Assembly: GCA_963575745.1 (NCBI GenBank)
Contig: CAUYUJ010021148.1
Location: 520,032 to 575,031, forward strand
Direction of reading: 5' to 3'
DNA length: 55,000 bases
Source: Prorocentrum cordatum
Taxonomy: Eukaryota; Sar; Dinophyceae; Prorocentrales; Prorocentraceae
The notes under the pieces: generated by a model
The model's database searches: none
Seen by the model: the letters and a program-made list of their open reading frames with translations, nothing else
What the model was told of the DNA's origin: nothing
In this document: piece after piece, positions 1 to 8,889 of the stretch
Numbering within the stretch: the stretch's first letter is position 1
How the letters are laid out: every line of letters begins with the position of its first letter
Position numbers and translations under genes: made by a program

Positions 1-33
1 CAGACCCCGCGCGCGCGTATCGGCGAACAAGAA

Positions 34-185
34 GCTGCATAAAGCATGATTTCTCTGAGGTCGGCTCGGATTCCTCGGATCGGCGCTGGAGCCCCCTGGC
101 GGCGCCTCGAACGCCCACCCCCTGCCGCGCTCCGCGCGCCAGGGAGAGGGGTCCAGCGCCGTTCGAAGAAATGTGACGAACGAAC
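34..185. mobile_element. Hairpin element H2, copy 1
   Basis: A GC-rich foldback element. It shares a central core with copies at 3843, 15608 and 33995: GGCGGCGCCT, then GCGCTCCGCGCGCCAGGGAG, then GGGGTCCAGCGC. The arms (GATCGGCGCTGGAGCCCC and GGGGTCCAGCGCC) are complementary, so the single strand folds into a long stem. No coding capacity is seen. It is probably a MITE-like repeat; the class is inferred. Confidence 0.55.
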
Positions 186-186
186 A

Positions 187-285
<99 letters not shown>

Positions 286-358
286 CACACACACACACGC
301 ACACACACACACACACACACACGCACACACACGCACACACACTCACACACACACACAC
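186..358. repeat. (CA)n microsatellite
   Basis: Nearly pure CA dinucleotides with scattered GCAC interruptions. The open frames across it encode only Thr-His repeats and are artefacts. Alternating purine-pyrimidine sequence of this length can adopt Z-DNA. Confidence 0.95.
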
Positions 359-517
359 CCATACCCATAAGGGGGTCGTTGGGAGGAGGACTGGCTATGG
401 GTATGGGGGTTGTCGGACCCTAGGGAACGCTCCCGTTCGAGCGGGGACCCCCATCCGACAACACGCACCCATAGCCCTTTCCGAACCCCTCTACGGGTAT
501 TGGTGTGTGTGTGTTGC
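343..517. repeat. Imperfect inverted repeat closing the CA array
   Basis: The left arm (CACCCATACCC, AAGGGGGTCG, GGCTATGGGTATGGGGGTTGTCGGA) is matched in reverse complement by the right arm (TCCGACAACACGCACCCATAGCC, CGAACCCCTCTACGGGTATTGGTG). The array starts in CACA and the right arm ends in GTGTGTG, so the microsatellite itself forms the outer stem. Confidence 0.6.
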
Positions 518-594
518 TGGTTCGTCAAATGAAAATGCGCGCGGACCTCCCAGAATTCATGTGCATGTTTTGTTGTTCCTCGGGTGCCGGCCAC

Positions 595-752
595 GGTCGT
601 GCGTGTCCCTCTACCGGAGGGAATATTCCGAAATAGTTAAACAATGGTCAGGGGACGATTTGTTTGAGCATGTTTCGATCATGTTTGGGCATGTTTTGGT
701 ATATTTGTTAGCTCTCGTCCAATATCCGCTTCGAGGAGGACACGCCCGACCT
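595..752. mobile_element. M1 inverted-repeat element, copy 1
   Basis: The left end reads GTCGTGCGTGTCCCTCTACCGGAGG and the right end GAGGAGGACACGCCCGACC. The AT-rich interior carries the family's TTTGAGCATGTTTCGATCATG-like sequence. The termini are diverged and I see no target duplication, so this copy is probably old. Confidence 0.6.
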
Positions 753-1079
753 GATCGTAGTGGCCCTTCGCCGAAGTGGCCTTTGGTGCGCGCCAGTCGA
801 AGGGCGCGGGGAGGAAGGGCGGACTCGATGACGCATGCCGCTGCCGTCGCCTCGCGCGCAGCGATCGGCGAGGCGCGCGCCAAAGATCACCTCTGCCCAG
901 GGGGCACTCTCTGCGCGCAGCCGAGACGCTCGGGGGGTCGGTCCGTCCCCTCCATGGTCCTCTCCGGCTGCCCCGAGTTCGGGAGCCACGGGGAGCCGAC
1001 AGAGGCCCGATTCCGACCTGGTCTGACCCGAAGTCGAGGGCCCGCTGCGGATTCTGGCTCTGGTCCGAGTGTCATTCCC
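753..1079. other. Unassigned GC-rich spacer
   Basis: No convincing gene. Open frames exist on both strands because stops are rare in GC-rich sequence, but none has recognisable motifs or a clear edge. Confidence 0.5.
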
Positions 1080-1245
1080 GTCGATGGTCTTTGGAAGCCC
1101 ATATCAAGAGACACCTTGCTTGCCTCCAGGGTGCCCTGGATTTCTTTGGTTTCGATGGTTCTGCGATGGAAAGCGTGACGCTCCCACACCAGAACTCAGT
1201 GGACGTCCTGGGGTCTCAGGGTTGGGGGTTCTTGTGAAAGGTTGC
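1080..1245. repeat. Dispersed repeat R1, copy 1
   Basis: It is similar along its length to 49890-50070. Shared blocks include CCAGGGTGCCCTGG, TTTCGATGGTT, TGCGATGGAA and GGGGTCTCAGGGTTGGG. Two diverged copies about 49 kb apart suggest a dispersed element of unknown class. Confidence 0.6.
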
Positions 1246-1389
1246 TCTTGTGGTCGAGCTCCTCCTCTAGCCCAATGTGTGTCTGCCCCGCTCGCCCCGT
1301 CGCCTCTCGACGGCCGCGCCTCCCCCCTCCTCCCGCCTTCGGGAGCCTTGAGACCGGGGTCACTGCAAGCGGGGGCCAGCCCGACCGCC

Positions 1390-1545
1390 CGATCTTGCAG
1401 GATCCCGCAGGGCCAGGGCGGCACTGACCCCGGGCCTGGGCGCAGGATCCTGCGGGCCCCTCCGCACTGACCCGGACTTGGGCGCAGGATCCTGCAGGAT
1501 CCTGCAAGGCCTGACTGGCCCGGGCCTGGACTGAGCCAGGCCAGG
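1390..1545. repeat. GGATCCTGCA dispersed repeat, copy 1
   Basis: Short tandem runs of the palindromic decamer GGATCCTGCA alternate with CTGACCC(G)GG segments. The same architecture recurs at 28030-28165 and 34570-34690. It is non-coding and not explained by any family I can name. Confidence 0.65.
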
Positions 1546-1689
1546 AGATCCCCGACGCCTCGCCCTCCTGCTTCTCCACTCGTCCCCACGCCCAGTGCGC
1601 CCCGCCGGCGCCGACCCCCGCGGCCAGCCTTCGCCGGCGCTGCCGAGGGAAAGTTTCTTCGCTCGGCTCCACCGACAGCGCGCGGCTGG

Positions 1690-1750
1690 TGTGGGGCCTC
1701 AGGGCACCGCCTGCGTCGTGCTTGAAAGGGCTTCGGTGGACAGGCACGCG
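1690..1750. repeat. Direct repeat flanking the 24-bp minisatellite block (left)
   Basis: The segment GGGGCCTCAGGGCACCGCC followed by GCGTCGT and TTGAA...GGCTTCGGTGGACA recurs in diverged form at 3376-3425. The pair brackets the minisatellite block in between. Confidence 0.5.
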
Positions 1751-1928
1751 AGCCCGTTTCCTTATTGCTTGGGGCATGACGGGCGTCATGGCCCCCGGCC
1801 CCTCCCCCCCCCCCCCCACACCTATGACGTAACGCTCCGCCCCCAGTGCGTTCCGGGCACTGCCGCCGTGCGCATCGTGATCCGCATCGGTGTCTGCATA
1901 GGAATCCGCAGAGGAGTCTGGTCCGCAG

Positions 1929-2030
1929 TCATCGTCGTCGCCGTCGTCGTCGTCGCCGACGTCGTCGTCGTCGTTGTCGCTCGTCGTTCGTCGCTCGTCG
2001 CTCGTCGCTCGTCGTCGTCGTGCGCGCGGA
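1929..2030. repeat. (GTC)n-rich tract
   Basis: CGTCGTCGT and CGTCGCTCGTCG-type triplets. A similar tract at 3015-3085 lies on the far side of the minisatellite block. A run of nine or more C/G bases sits nearby on each side (1806-1818 and 3115-3124). Confidence 0.75.
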
Positions 2031-2194
2031 CGCAGCTGGAGCCTGTTTTTTTGTTTTTTATTCCGGGCCGATGACGGCAATCATTTGGGGGGGGGGAGGA
2101 GGGGGCCTATGACGTCACGTTTCGCGCCGGCGGCGTCCGGGAACGCCTAGGAATCACCGAGGACGGGTAGCAGCAGCATGTCGGTGGCGATCTG

Positions 2195-2425
2195 CACCAC
2201 AACGCTTGTGTACACCATAGTGCTTGCGTGCACCACAGCGCCTGTGTACACCACGCCGCCTACGTACACCACAGCAGCCGCGTGCATCACAGCGCCAGTG
2301 TGTGCCACAGTGCCTGCTGGCGCCACAGCGCTTGTGTACACCGCTGCGCCTGCGTACACCACATCAGCCGTGCGCAACACAGCACCAGTGTACACCACAA
2401 TGCCTGCGTGCACTCAGCACGGCAC
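2195..2425 (+). repeat. 24-bp minisatellite, forward arm
   Basis: Degenerate units of about 24 bp of the form GTGTACACCACAGCGCCTGC. The period is a multiple of three, so all three frames stay open (TAPVYTT-like peptides). These ORFs are a by-product of the repeat. Confidence 0.8.
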
Positions 2426-2509
2426 CAGTGAATAGACCATTCTGCGGTGCACGCTGGCACGCGCACGTGCGCTGTAGTGCCGACCCGCACGACAGGGGGG
2501 AAGGGTGAG

Positions 2510-2590
2510 AAAGGAGGAGGAGGAGGACGAGGAGGAGGAGGACGAGGAGGAGGAAAAGGAGGAGGCGGAGGTGGAGGAAGGAGGAGGGAA
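2510..2590 (+). repeat. (GGA)n tract
   Basis: Purine-only GGA triplets at the centre of the mirrored minisatellite block. Confidence 0.85.
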
Positions 2591-2674
2591 AAACGTCGCA
2601 TTCTACTATTAGCACTTCCCTGGCGTGGCGCTTAGCTGTCCGCAGCAGATCCACACTTACATGTTCCTTATACC

Positions 2675-2995
2675 TGTCTTGTGCACGCAGGCATTCTGGT
2701 GTACACCAGCGCTGCGTTGTACGCGGATGCTGTGGTGTATAGATAGGCGGTGTGGTGTGCACAGGCGTTGCGGTGCACGTAAGCATTGTGGTGTAGACAG
2801 GCTCTGTGTTGCACATGGTTGCTGCGGTGTACACATTCGCTGTGGTGTACACCAGCGCTGTGGTGCACGCAAGGATTGTGGTGTACACAGGCGTTGCGTT
2901 GCACACGGCTGTTGCGGTGTACGCAGGCGCTGTGGAGTACATAAGCGTTGTGGTGCACGCGAGCATTGTGGTGTACACAGGCGCTGTGGGGGCAG
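2675..2995 (-). repeat. 24-bp minisatellite, reverse arm
   Basis: Units such as GTGGTGTACACAGGCGCTG are the reverse complement of the units at 2195-2425, with the same 24-bp period. Together the two arms make an inverted pair separated by about 250 bp. Confidence 0.8.
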
Positions 2996-3211
2996 ATCGC
3001 CACCTACATGCTGGTCGCGTCGTTGTCGTCGTCGTAGTCGTCATCGCCGTTGTCGCTCGTCACTCATCGTCGTCGTGCACACGGGCGCGGCTGTGGTGCC
3101 GCAGCCGCACGGCGGGGGGGGGGGCGTTACGTTATACCCCCCCACCACCCTCCCCCCCCCCCTTGACGCCCGTCACCGCCGATGATAACGAAACGCGCTC
3201 CACGTTGGCTT

Positions 3212-3368
3212 AAGTCGGGTCTGTCCCTCTACAGGAGGAAAATTCAAAAATAGTCAGAAAAATAGTCCGGGACGATGGTTCGAGTATTTGTTTGACTATG
3301 TTTGAGCATTTTGAGGGTATTTTTATTGTTTCGTCCCAAATCCGCCTGCAGAAGGACATGCCCGACCT
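3212..3368. mobile_element. M1 inverted-repeat element, copy 2
   Basis: The left terminus is AAGTCGGGTCTGTCCCTCTA followed by CAGGAGGA. The right terminus is CCGCCTGCAGAAGGACATGC followed by CCGACC. The interior is AT-rich with AATAGTC and GACTATG subterminal motifs in opposite orientation. No clear target duplication. Confidence 0.8.
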
Positions 3369-3842
3369 AGCGGTATGGGGCCTTAGGGCACCGCCCGCGT
3401 CGTATTTGAAGCGCTCCGGTGGACAAGTTCCGAGGATCCTCGATCCGATTTCGAGTTCGGGCCGGTTCGCGGGTGCCGGCTTCGAGTTTTCGATCCGAGG
3501 GGGGGGGGGGGGGATTCGAGGGGGGGGGGGGCAGTTGTGTCTTCGTTGTCCTGGGCCTGGGAGCTACAGCCCTTCGGGTTCGGGAGGGGATTGAAGTTCC
3601 TTAGCTCCTTCTTTCTCCTGCTTGCTCCTCAAGGGCTCCTCGTCGCTCCCAGACCCAAAACAAGGGCTTCGCGCCCTGTGTGGCGCTCCCCGTGGCAACA
3701 GCTGGGATGTCCGGTGCGGCTGGCCGGGGCTCGCGACGCGACCTCGGCCAGGTCAGCGCTGACCCCAGGCATCGCGCGCCCCCGGCCCCGACAGAGGCAT
3801 CTGGAGTCTCCCCTACAGGGAAGAGGCTTGGTGACCATTCGA
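3369..3842. other. Spacer with G-runs
   Basis: No gene recognised. Two runs of 11 or more guanines around 3490-3531 could form G-quadruplexes. The left end carries the second copy of the direct repeat seen at 1690. Confidence 0.5.
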
Positions 3843-4045
3843 AGAAAAAAAAACGCCATAAACATGAACTTTTGGCGCTCCGCCGCGCGGATTTCTTGGA
3901 TCCGCGCTGGCCCCCCCCCCTCCCCAACGGCGCCTCCGGCGGCCGCCCCTGGCGCGCTCCGCGCGCCAGGGAGGGAGGTCCGGTGCGGATCCAAAAAATC
4001 CGCGCGGAGCGCCAAAAGTTTATGTTTGTGGCGTTTTTTCTGCTT
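3843..4045. mobile_element. Hairpin element H2, copy 2 (best preserved)
   Basis: A near-perfect foldback. The left arm CATAAACATGAACTTTTGGC plus GCTCCGCGCGGATTT...TTGGATCCGCGCTGG pairs with the right arm GGTGCGGATCCAAAAAATCC plus GCGCGGAGCGCCAAAAGTTTATGTTTGTGGCG. The centre is the conserved GGCGGCCGCC / GCGCGCTCCGCGCGCC core. No ORF. It defines the family. Confidence 0.75.
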
Positions 4046-4086
4046 CTAACCATGGCCAGGGTGTCGTGGAGGTTTGTCGACGCTGA

Positions 4087-4164
4087 TCTTGGTCATGGTG
4101 CATGCCGGCCGTCACCGACTCGCGAGGCTGATCCGCGAGTTGACGTTGACCAAGATCGACGGGG
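4087..4164. repeat. Nested hairpin
   Basis: GATCTTGGTCA is matched by TGACCAAGATC about 65 bp on, with an inner pair ACTCGCG/CGCGAGT. Function unknown. The surrounding 4046-4410 shows no gene. Confidence 0.5.
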
Positions 4165-4410
4165 ACCAAGATCGGCACGACGGTTCCACGTTCAGTCTTG
4201 GTCATGGTCCCCTCTGTTCTTCAGGAAGAGAAAAAAGACACAGACACAGCTAGTCGTCGACTCCCAGGAAAATATCGGAACGTATGGGAAGTGGGAGGGA
4301 AGACGAACACCCAGAAAATCTGGGGAGAATCCTGGGAGTTGTGTCTACTTGTGTGTGTGTGTCCCTGGGCCCCTTGATCGCTCTTCCCCTCCACGGAGGC
4401 CCCTGGAGTT

Positions 4411-4575
4411 ATGCTGTTCCAACCTACTTTAGCCCTCATCACCAGGAAGAATTTCGAGCACCAAGGAAGTACCGAAACTCGAGGGGGTTCTCGTGTCGGG
4501 CCCTGGGACACTGTTTCGACACTTTTCCGGGTGCTCGACATTACTTCTGGGATGTGGCCCTCAACTTCGGGGGCG
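4411..4575. repeat. Dispersed repeat R2, copy 1
   Basis: Similar to 7215-7385. Shared blocks are TTCCAACCTAC, TTCGAGCACCAA, AAGTACCGAA, CGGGCCCTGGGA, TTTCGACACTTTTCCGGGTG and TTCTGGGATGTGG. It is a direct duplication on either side of the TA-bounded insert. Confidence 0.7.
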
Positions 4576-4737
4576 GACAGAACCCCTAACAGTGACACGT
4601 CGATTGGCGAATTGTCCGTGTTCGGTTCTCGAGAGGGCGCCGCGGCCGTCGTTTTCCAGGCCTGCGCCCGCCAAGACTGGGCCTCAGGCCGCTCTCGCTA
4701 GACCACGTTTTACTAAAGGGGGGTGCCCATCCCCGAG
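4576..4737. repeat. Dispersed repeat R3, copy 1
   Basis: Matches 44878-45052. Shared blocks include AGTGACACGTCGAT, GAATTGTCCGT, CGGTTCTCGAGA, GGCGCCGCGGCCG, TTTTCCAGGC, TGCGCCCGCCA and CCACGTTTTACTAAA. Function unknown. Confidence 0.7.
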
Positions 4738-4860
4738 AAGTACGGTGGGAACAGCACAGCCCTGGAGGTCCGAGGCGGGCCGGGGGCCCTCGGCCCCGCC
4801 AGGCGCCCCTGGGGGGTCGACAACGGAGGAGGGTCACGAAGACACAGGCGCGAGAGCAAG

Positions 4861-4900
4861 TCGGACACGTCCCTCTACAGGAGGAGTATGCAAAAATTGA
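4861..4900. mobile_element. M1 element, copy 3, left half (split)
   Basis: TCGGACACGTCCCTCTACAG followed by GAGGAGTATGC is a normal M1 left terminus, but the interior changes into TA-rich sequence. The matching right half lies at 7091-7182. GAGAGCAAG at 4852-4860 and at 7183-7191 is the 9-bp target duplication of the original insertion. Confidence 0.7.
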
Positions 4901-4920
4901 TGTTTATATTTATACGTATG

Positions 4921-4943
4921 TATGTCTATATATAAATATATAT

Positions 4944-4978
<35 letters not shown>
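4921..4978. repeat. (TA)n array, left edge of insert
   Basis: TATATA repeats preceded by TACGTATGTATGTC. With the (TA)n array at 7020-7072, followed by CACGCATACAAGAC, it forms an inverted pair bounding the insert that splits the M1 copy. Confidence 0.85.
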
Positions 4979-4980
<2 letters not shown>

Positions 4981-5114
4981 GATGTAGATGTATCCGTAAG
5001 GGCTTCGCCCCCTGCCGCCGGCCCCCTCTCTCGGAGAATGGGCCGTGGAAGAGCGAAGTCATGAGGCTTTGGCTTCGCCGTGAAGCAGCGTCGGGACCTG
5101 TTTGTTTTTCGACC

Positions 5115-5732
5115 CTGGCCCGACGGATCTGCGTGAGGGGTGCCGCCGAATTTCAAAAATTGAACAAATCCCCCGTGTTTTTGGACCCTGACCCCGCCGC
5201 TCTGCGTGAGGGGTGCCACCAGATTTCAGAAATGTGGCGAATCCCTTGTGTTTTTGCACCCTGACCCCGCCGATCTGCGTGAGGGGTGCCATTGAATTTC
5301 AGAAATGTGGCAAATCCCAAATGTTTTTGGACCCTGACCCCGCCGATCTGCGTGAGGGGCGTCACCGAATTTCAAACATGTGGCAAATCCCATGTGTTTT
5401 TGGACCCTGACCCCGCCGATCTGCGTGAGGGGTGCCATTGAATTTCAGAAATGTGGCAAATCCCAAGTGTTTTTGGACTCTGACCCCGCCGATCTGCATG
5501 AGAGGTGCCACCAAATTTTAGAAATGTGGCAAATCCAATGTGTTTTTGCACCATGACCTCGCCGCTCTGCGTGAGAGGCGCCGCCGGATTTTAGAGCTGT
5601 GGCAAATCCCATGTGTTTTTGCACCCTGACCCCGCCGATCTGCATGAGAGGTGCCACCGAATTTCAGAAATGTGGCAAATCCTGTGTTTTTGGACCCTGA
5701 CCCCGCCGATCTGCGTGAGGGGTGTCAATATT
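5115..5732. repeat. 73-bp tandem array (about nine units)
   Basis: The motif GATCTGCGTGAGGGG recurs at about 5126, 5199, 5272, 5345, 5418, 5491, 5564, 5637 and 5708, a spacing of 73 bp (last 71). Units contain GAATTTCAGAAATGTGGCAA and GTGTTTTTGGACCCTGACCC. Because 73 is not a multiple of three, the reading frame changes in each unit, so this is a satellite and not a coding repeat. Confidence 0.9.
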
Positions 5733-5837
5733 TACCCACCTCAGCAATTCAGACAATATTATTTGGGCGTGGTAGAAATACCCGTTGTGGGCCTCCCCCC
5801 CTTATCGCGGTCCATCAACAAGGAAGAGTAAGCAGCA

Positions 5838-5856
5838 AGAAGTCAACAAGGAACAG
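5838..5856. repeat. 19-bp target-site duplication, left copy
   Basis: AGAAGTCAACAAGGAACAG, identical to 6893-6911. It directly abuts a run of ten T. Confidence 0.8.
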
Positions 5857-6892
5857 TTTTTTTTTTGATTCGCGGGTCGAGAGCGCACCTCTTCCGGTCG
5901 AAGCTAAGCGGGCCGCGCGAAGCTTGAATTAACGGACGAGGCCGGGATGAGGCAAAGCCGCGGAATCAGGCGGTGCCGAAGCCGACGTATTTGCAAAGGA
6001 GCGCCTTTTCCATGAACCCGGTGGCGGAGTACCGGTCGAAGCAAAATGCTGTGGTTGGTGCTGCCGTCAACGGCTCATCATTTTACACCAGCCTCGAGTT
6101 GGCGGCGAGAGGTGACGCGCCTTTCAACCAAGTTGCGTCAGGGATCAGGGAGAGCGAGGCGAGCGACGCTGAGACGAAGTGCAGCGTTGTGCCATCGTAC
6201 AGGGAGCAGGAGCGGGTGCCACAGGGCCGTGGCGGTTCATGGTGCCACAGGTCCAGGGTACAGGAACCGCAGAGACTTGAGGCGCGGCAGTCAGGATACG
6301 CCAAGACCATGCCGCCTGTGACGACCGACAGGGTGCCAGTGCACTGGAGCGGGAGGTGGAACGGATCCGGTCCTGCAGGGGCGAGCGCTCAGGACCGGGC
6401 CGAAGCCGCGCTGTACCAGGGCGTTGCCGTTGTCCGCGGAGCCCAGGGCCGGGCCGGGGCCGCCGAGGCGGCAGGGTGAAACAGGACCAGCGCGTGCGAG
6501 CGCCGGGCACCGGGCCGAAGCCGCGCTGTGCCGGGCGCGGCCGCCATGGTGGCGGGAGGGGGGGTAGCGGGCGGGGAAAGGGAGAAGCGGGCAGGGAGGA
6601 GAGAGGCCAGCCAGGCTGGCCTGCCAGCGCCGCGGAAACCCTGCGCCGGCACCCGGGCGGCCCCACCAGCCACCGGAGGCAGGTGTAACCTGCGGAATCA
6701 GGGGGGACTAACCGTCCCTATATCAGGTGTGAAGGAGGGAGGGAGTAGAGAAGACAGGGCCAGGCATTGCAGAAGGCGACGAACAGGTCGTACCCGAAGG
6801 AGAACGCCAAGAGACCTTGCCATGGACAGGAGGAGCGGTCAGGGCAGGGCGCCCTAGGCCGCGAGGTCAGTCAGGAGCGTTCGAGACAAGTC
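5857..6892 (-). mobile_element. Retroposed (processed) sequence with poly(A) tail
   Basis: On the minus strand this insert ends in ten A residues (T-run at 5857-5866) and is flanked by a perfect 19-bp duplication. Those are the hallmarks of LINE-machinery retroposition of an mRNA. The flanks rejoin into a short tandem repeat (GTAAGCAGCAAGAAG plus TCAACAAGGAACA), which supports a clean insertion. An interrupted ORF lies inside at 6083-6547 with about 216 bp of apparent 3' UTR. No spliced-leader relic is visible at its 5' end (near 6892). Confidence 0.65.
6083..6547 (-). pseudogene. Retropseudogene ORF with one in-frame stop
   Basis: On the minus strand, GCCACCATGG at about 6547 gives a strong start context. 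The frame runs MAAAPGTARL... to a TGA at 6389-6391, then continues open in the same frame (ALAPAGPDPFHLPL...) to TAA at 6083-6085, about 154 codons in all. The downstream part is Cys-containing (RASSLCGSC, PPRPCGTRSCS) and ends AANSRLV. No family recognised. The strand agrees with the poly(A) tail. An overlapping plus-strand ORF at 5973-6479 (168 aa) is the alternative, but it opposes the tail and I think it a shadow. The single stop fits a decayed retroposed copy. Confidence 0.4.
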
Positions 6893-6911
6893 AGAAGTCA
6901 ACAAGGAACAG
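6893..6911. repeat. 19-bp target-site duplication, right copy
   Basis: Identical to 5838-5856. The following TAAGCAGCAAGAAG continues the pre-insertion tandem repeat. Confidence 0.8.
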
Positions 6912-7018
6912 TAAGCAGCAAGAAGCAGAATTGTAACAGTGGAAACTGGAAGCTGCAACTGGCACAGGAAATTGCACAGCTTAGGCCTACAGCCTGGTAG
7001 CCCCACAGGGGGGCCGGT

Positions 7019-7019
<1 letters not shown>

Positions 7020-7065
<46 letters not shown>

Positions 7066-7072
7066 CACGCAT
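7020..7072. repeat. (TA)n array, right edge of insert
   Basis: TATATA repeats with one ACATA interruption, followed by CACGCATACAAGACT. It mirrors the left edge at 4901-4978. Confidence 0.85.
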
Positions 7073-7090
7073 ACAAGACTGCACTGGCGC

Positions 7091-7182
7091 TGCTTAGACT
7101 ATGGTTGGCCATGTTTGGGCATATGTTATGTTTATTTCTACGGTTCCTCCACAATCCGTCTGCAGGGGGTCACGCCCGACTT
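7091..7182. mobile_element. M1 element, copy 3, right half (split)
   Basis: The AGACTATGGTTGGCCATGTT interior and CCGTCTGCAGGGGGTCACGC followed by CCGACTT right terminus complete the half-element at 4861. The 9-bp duplication GAGAGCAAG follows at once. Confidence 0.7.
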
Positions 7183-7214
7183 GAGAGCAAGAGGAAATCA
7201 CGAAGACACCGAAA

Positions 7215-7390
7215 ATTAGGATGTGCCAACCTACGTTGGCCGTGATTACCAGAGAGAACTTCGAGCACCAAAAAAGTACCGAAGCTCGCGGGTTTTCACG
7301 CACCGGGCCCTGGGAGACACTCGTCCGACATTCTTTCGACACTTTTCCGGGTGCTCGAGATCATTTCTGGGATGTGGTCTTTATGTACGA
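7215..7390. repeat. Dispersed repeat R2, copy 2
   Basis: Diverged second copy of 4411-4575, in the same orientation. Confidence 0.7.
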
Positions 7391-7418
7391 TGGGTGCAAC
7401 ATAAGCCGAGGAGTAAGA

Positions 7419-7580
7419 TTAAGTCGGGCACGTCCCTCCACAGGAGGAATATTCAGAAATAGTCAAAAAAACAGTCGGGGGACGACTTTCAGACTATTGT
7501 TGGCCATTTGTGGGCACATGGTTTGATTCTTTTCTTATGATTCCTCCAGAATCCGCCTGTAGGTGGACACGCCCGACCTG
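7419..7580. mobile_element. M1 inverted-repeat element, copy 4
   Basis: The left terminus is TTAAGTCGGGCACGTCCCTC plus CACAGGAGG. The right terminus is CCGCCTGTAGGTGGACACGC plus CCGACCT. Its interior closely resembles the right half at 7091. Its right flank (GAGAGCAAGAGGA) repeats the flank of that copy, so the two may be linked by a local duplication. Confidence 0.8.
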
Positions 7581-7584
7581 AGAG

Positions 7585-8325
7585 CAAGAGGAGGGAAGGA
7601 TGGCAGGGAGCGGGCCGCTTCCTCCACGCGCAGGGTTGCTGCTGGTCCTCAGTCAGGCAGGCCGCCCTCTCCTCCCGCCCAGGAGCGTGCGGCTTCGCGG
7701 TCTCGATGGCCCATCGGCGAGGCACCGCCAGCTCCAAGTCCGCGTTCTCCCCCCTCTGAGCCAAAGCCCGCCCCGTCATTGGCCCCCCACCCCGAGAGCC
7801 CGAAGAGGACCAGAAGCGCACCCAAACCTTGTCTGATCCTCGCGCCTGGAGCCTCGCAGGGCACATGCCGATTCGGTCGATCCGATTCGGCCTCGATCTC
7901 GCGGGGCGCAGTTCAATTCTGTTTCGATGTTCTGGCGATCTGATGTTGCCAGATGTTTGCACGGCACAGTTGTGCATCCTGGCGTCGCCGATCCGATCCG
8001 ATTTCGACCCCGCGCTGATGCAGCCCCGATCATGTTGATTGATCGTGGGTGAGTGAGGGGAAGGGAAGGAGGATAAGACCGAGGAAGGGAGGAGGGGAGA
8101 AGGATCGATGGGAGGAGGGCAGATGGAGAGGGGGAAGGGCAAGCTAGGTGCGCTCACGCCTCATTGGACATCATATCGCTTCCTCCCATCCCTTCCCATG
8201 GCGCTGATTTGTATCTATCCGCGGTCGCGTTTCATAGCCGACCTGCGACTCCCACAGAGAGTTCATTTCGTGTTATGCGCAATCGGAACAGGGGACTGCG
8301 TGCACTGGAGGAGGAGGTGGCGGGT
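7585..8325. other. Unassigned sequence
   Basis: No recognisable gene. Repeated CCGATTCGGTC/GATCCGATCCGATTTCG motifs occur around 7868-8010. Open frames here carry no known motif. Confidence 0.45.
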
Positions 8326-8329
8326 GAGC

Positions 8330-8660
8330 AGGACGATGAGCGGGAGGAAAAGGACCAGGACGAACAGCAGCAGGAACTAAAGCAGAAAGATCGGGAGGAA
8401 CAGGAGAAACAGGGGAAGGTTGAGAAGGGAAAATGAGGGGGGCGACAACGATAAAGAAAGATTCGGATTCAGAAAAGTGGCCCGCGCTGGGGCGAGACGA
8501 ACAGCAGCAGGAATAGGAGTAGAAGGACCCAGAGGAACAGGGGGACCAGGGAAAAGCAGAGGAGGTGAAATGAAGGGGGGGGACCACAACGAAGCAAGAC
8601 TCGGATCCAGAAAGCGGCCCTCGCTGGGGCGAGAGCGAGCGCCAGCCTGAACGACGGGAG
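8330..8660. repeat. ~137-bp tandem repeat (about 2.3 units)
   Basis: GAACAGCAGCAGGAA recurs at about 8363 and 8499, and TGARGGGGGGRCNACAACG at about 8434 and 8572. The first unit reads as a Glu/Gln-rich peptide (residues such as EEEVAGEQDDEREEKDQDEQ) up to a stop at 8434-8436. The second unit does not keep that frame. Confidence 0.65.
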
Positions 8661-8889
8661 CAAAGCGCCGATCCGAAAATGAGGCCCACGCTGCAGCGGG
8701 AGCACTATTTCGAAACACCAAAAAGTATTGGATTGGAAAAACATACGAACAAAAAAAAACAAATTTGGAAATCTTGTGAATGAAAAATACGCGGAGGGCG
8801 GGATATATTATGGACAGCTTCAGGGGAGGGAGAGTAGTATTCATATTGCTCCAGTGGATCAGGGATGGGGGAGGGGGGATCGGGGAGGG

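Noticed and set aside
2364-3044. 226-codon minus-strand ORF of TTAPVYTT-like octapeptides
   Set aside because: The 24-bp period is a multiple of three, so every frame stays open; it is a minisatellite and not a repeat protein.
5115-5732. CRISPR-like regular spacing
   Set aside because: The whole 73-bp unit is repeated with mutations; there are no unique spacers and the sequence is eukaryotic.
5973-6479. 168-codon plus-strand ORF
   Set aside because: It runs opposite to the poly(A) tail and overlaps a better-supported minus-strand frame with a GCCACCATGG start. Kept only as an alternative.
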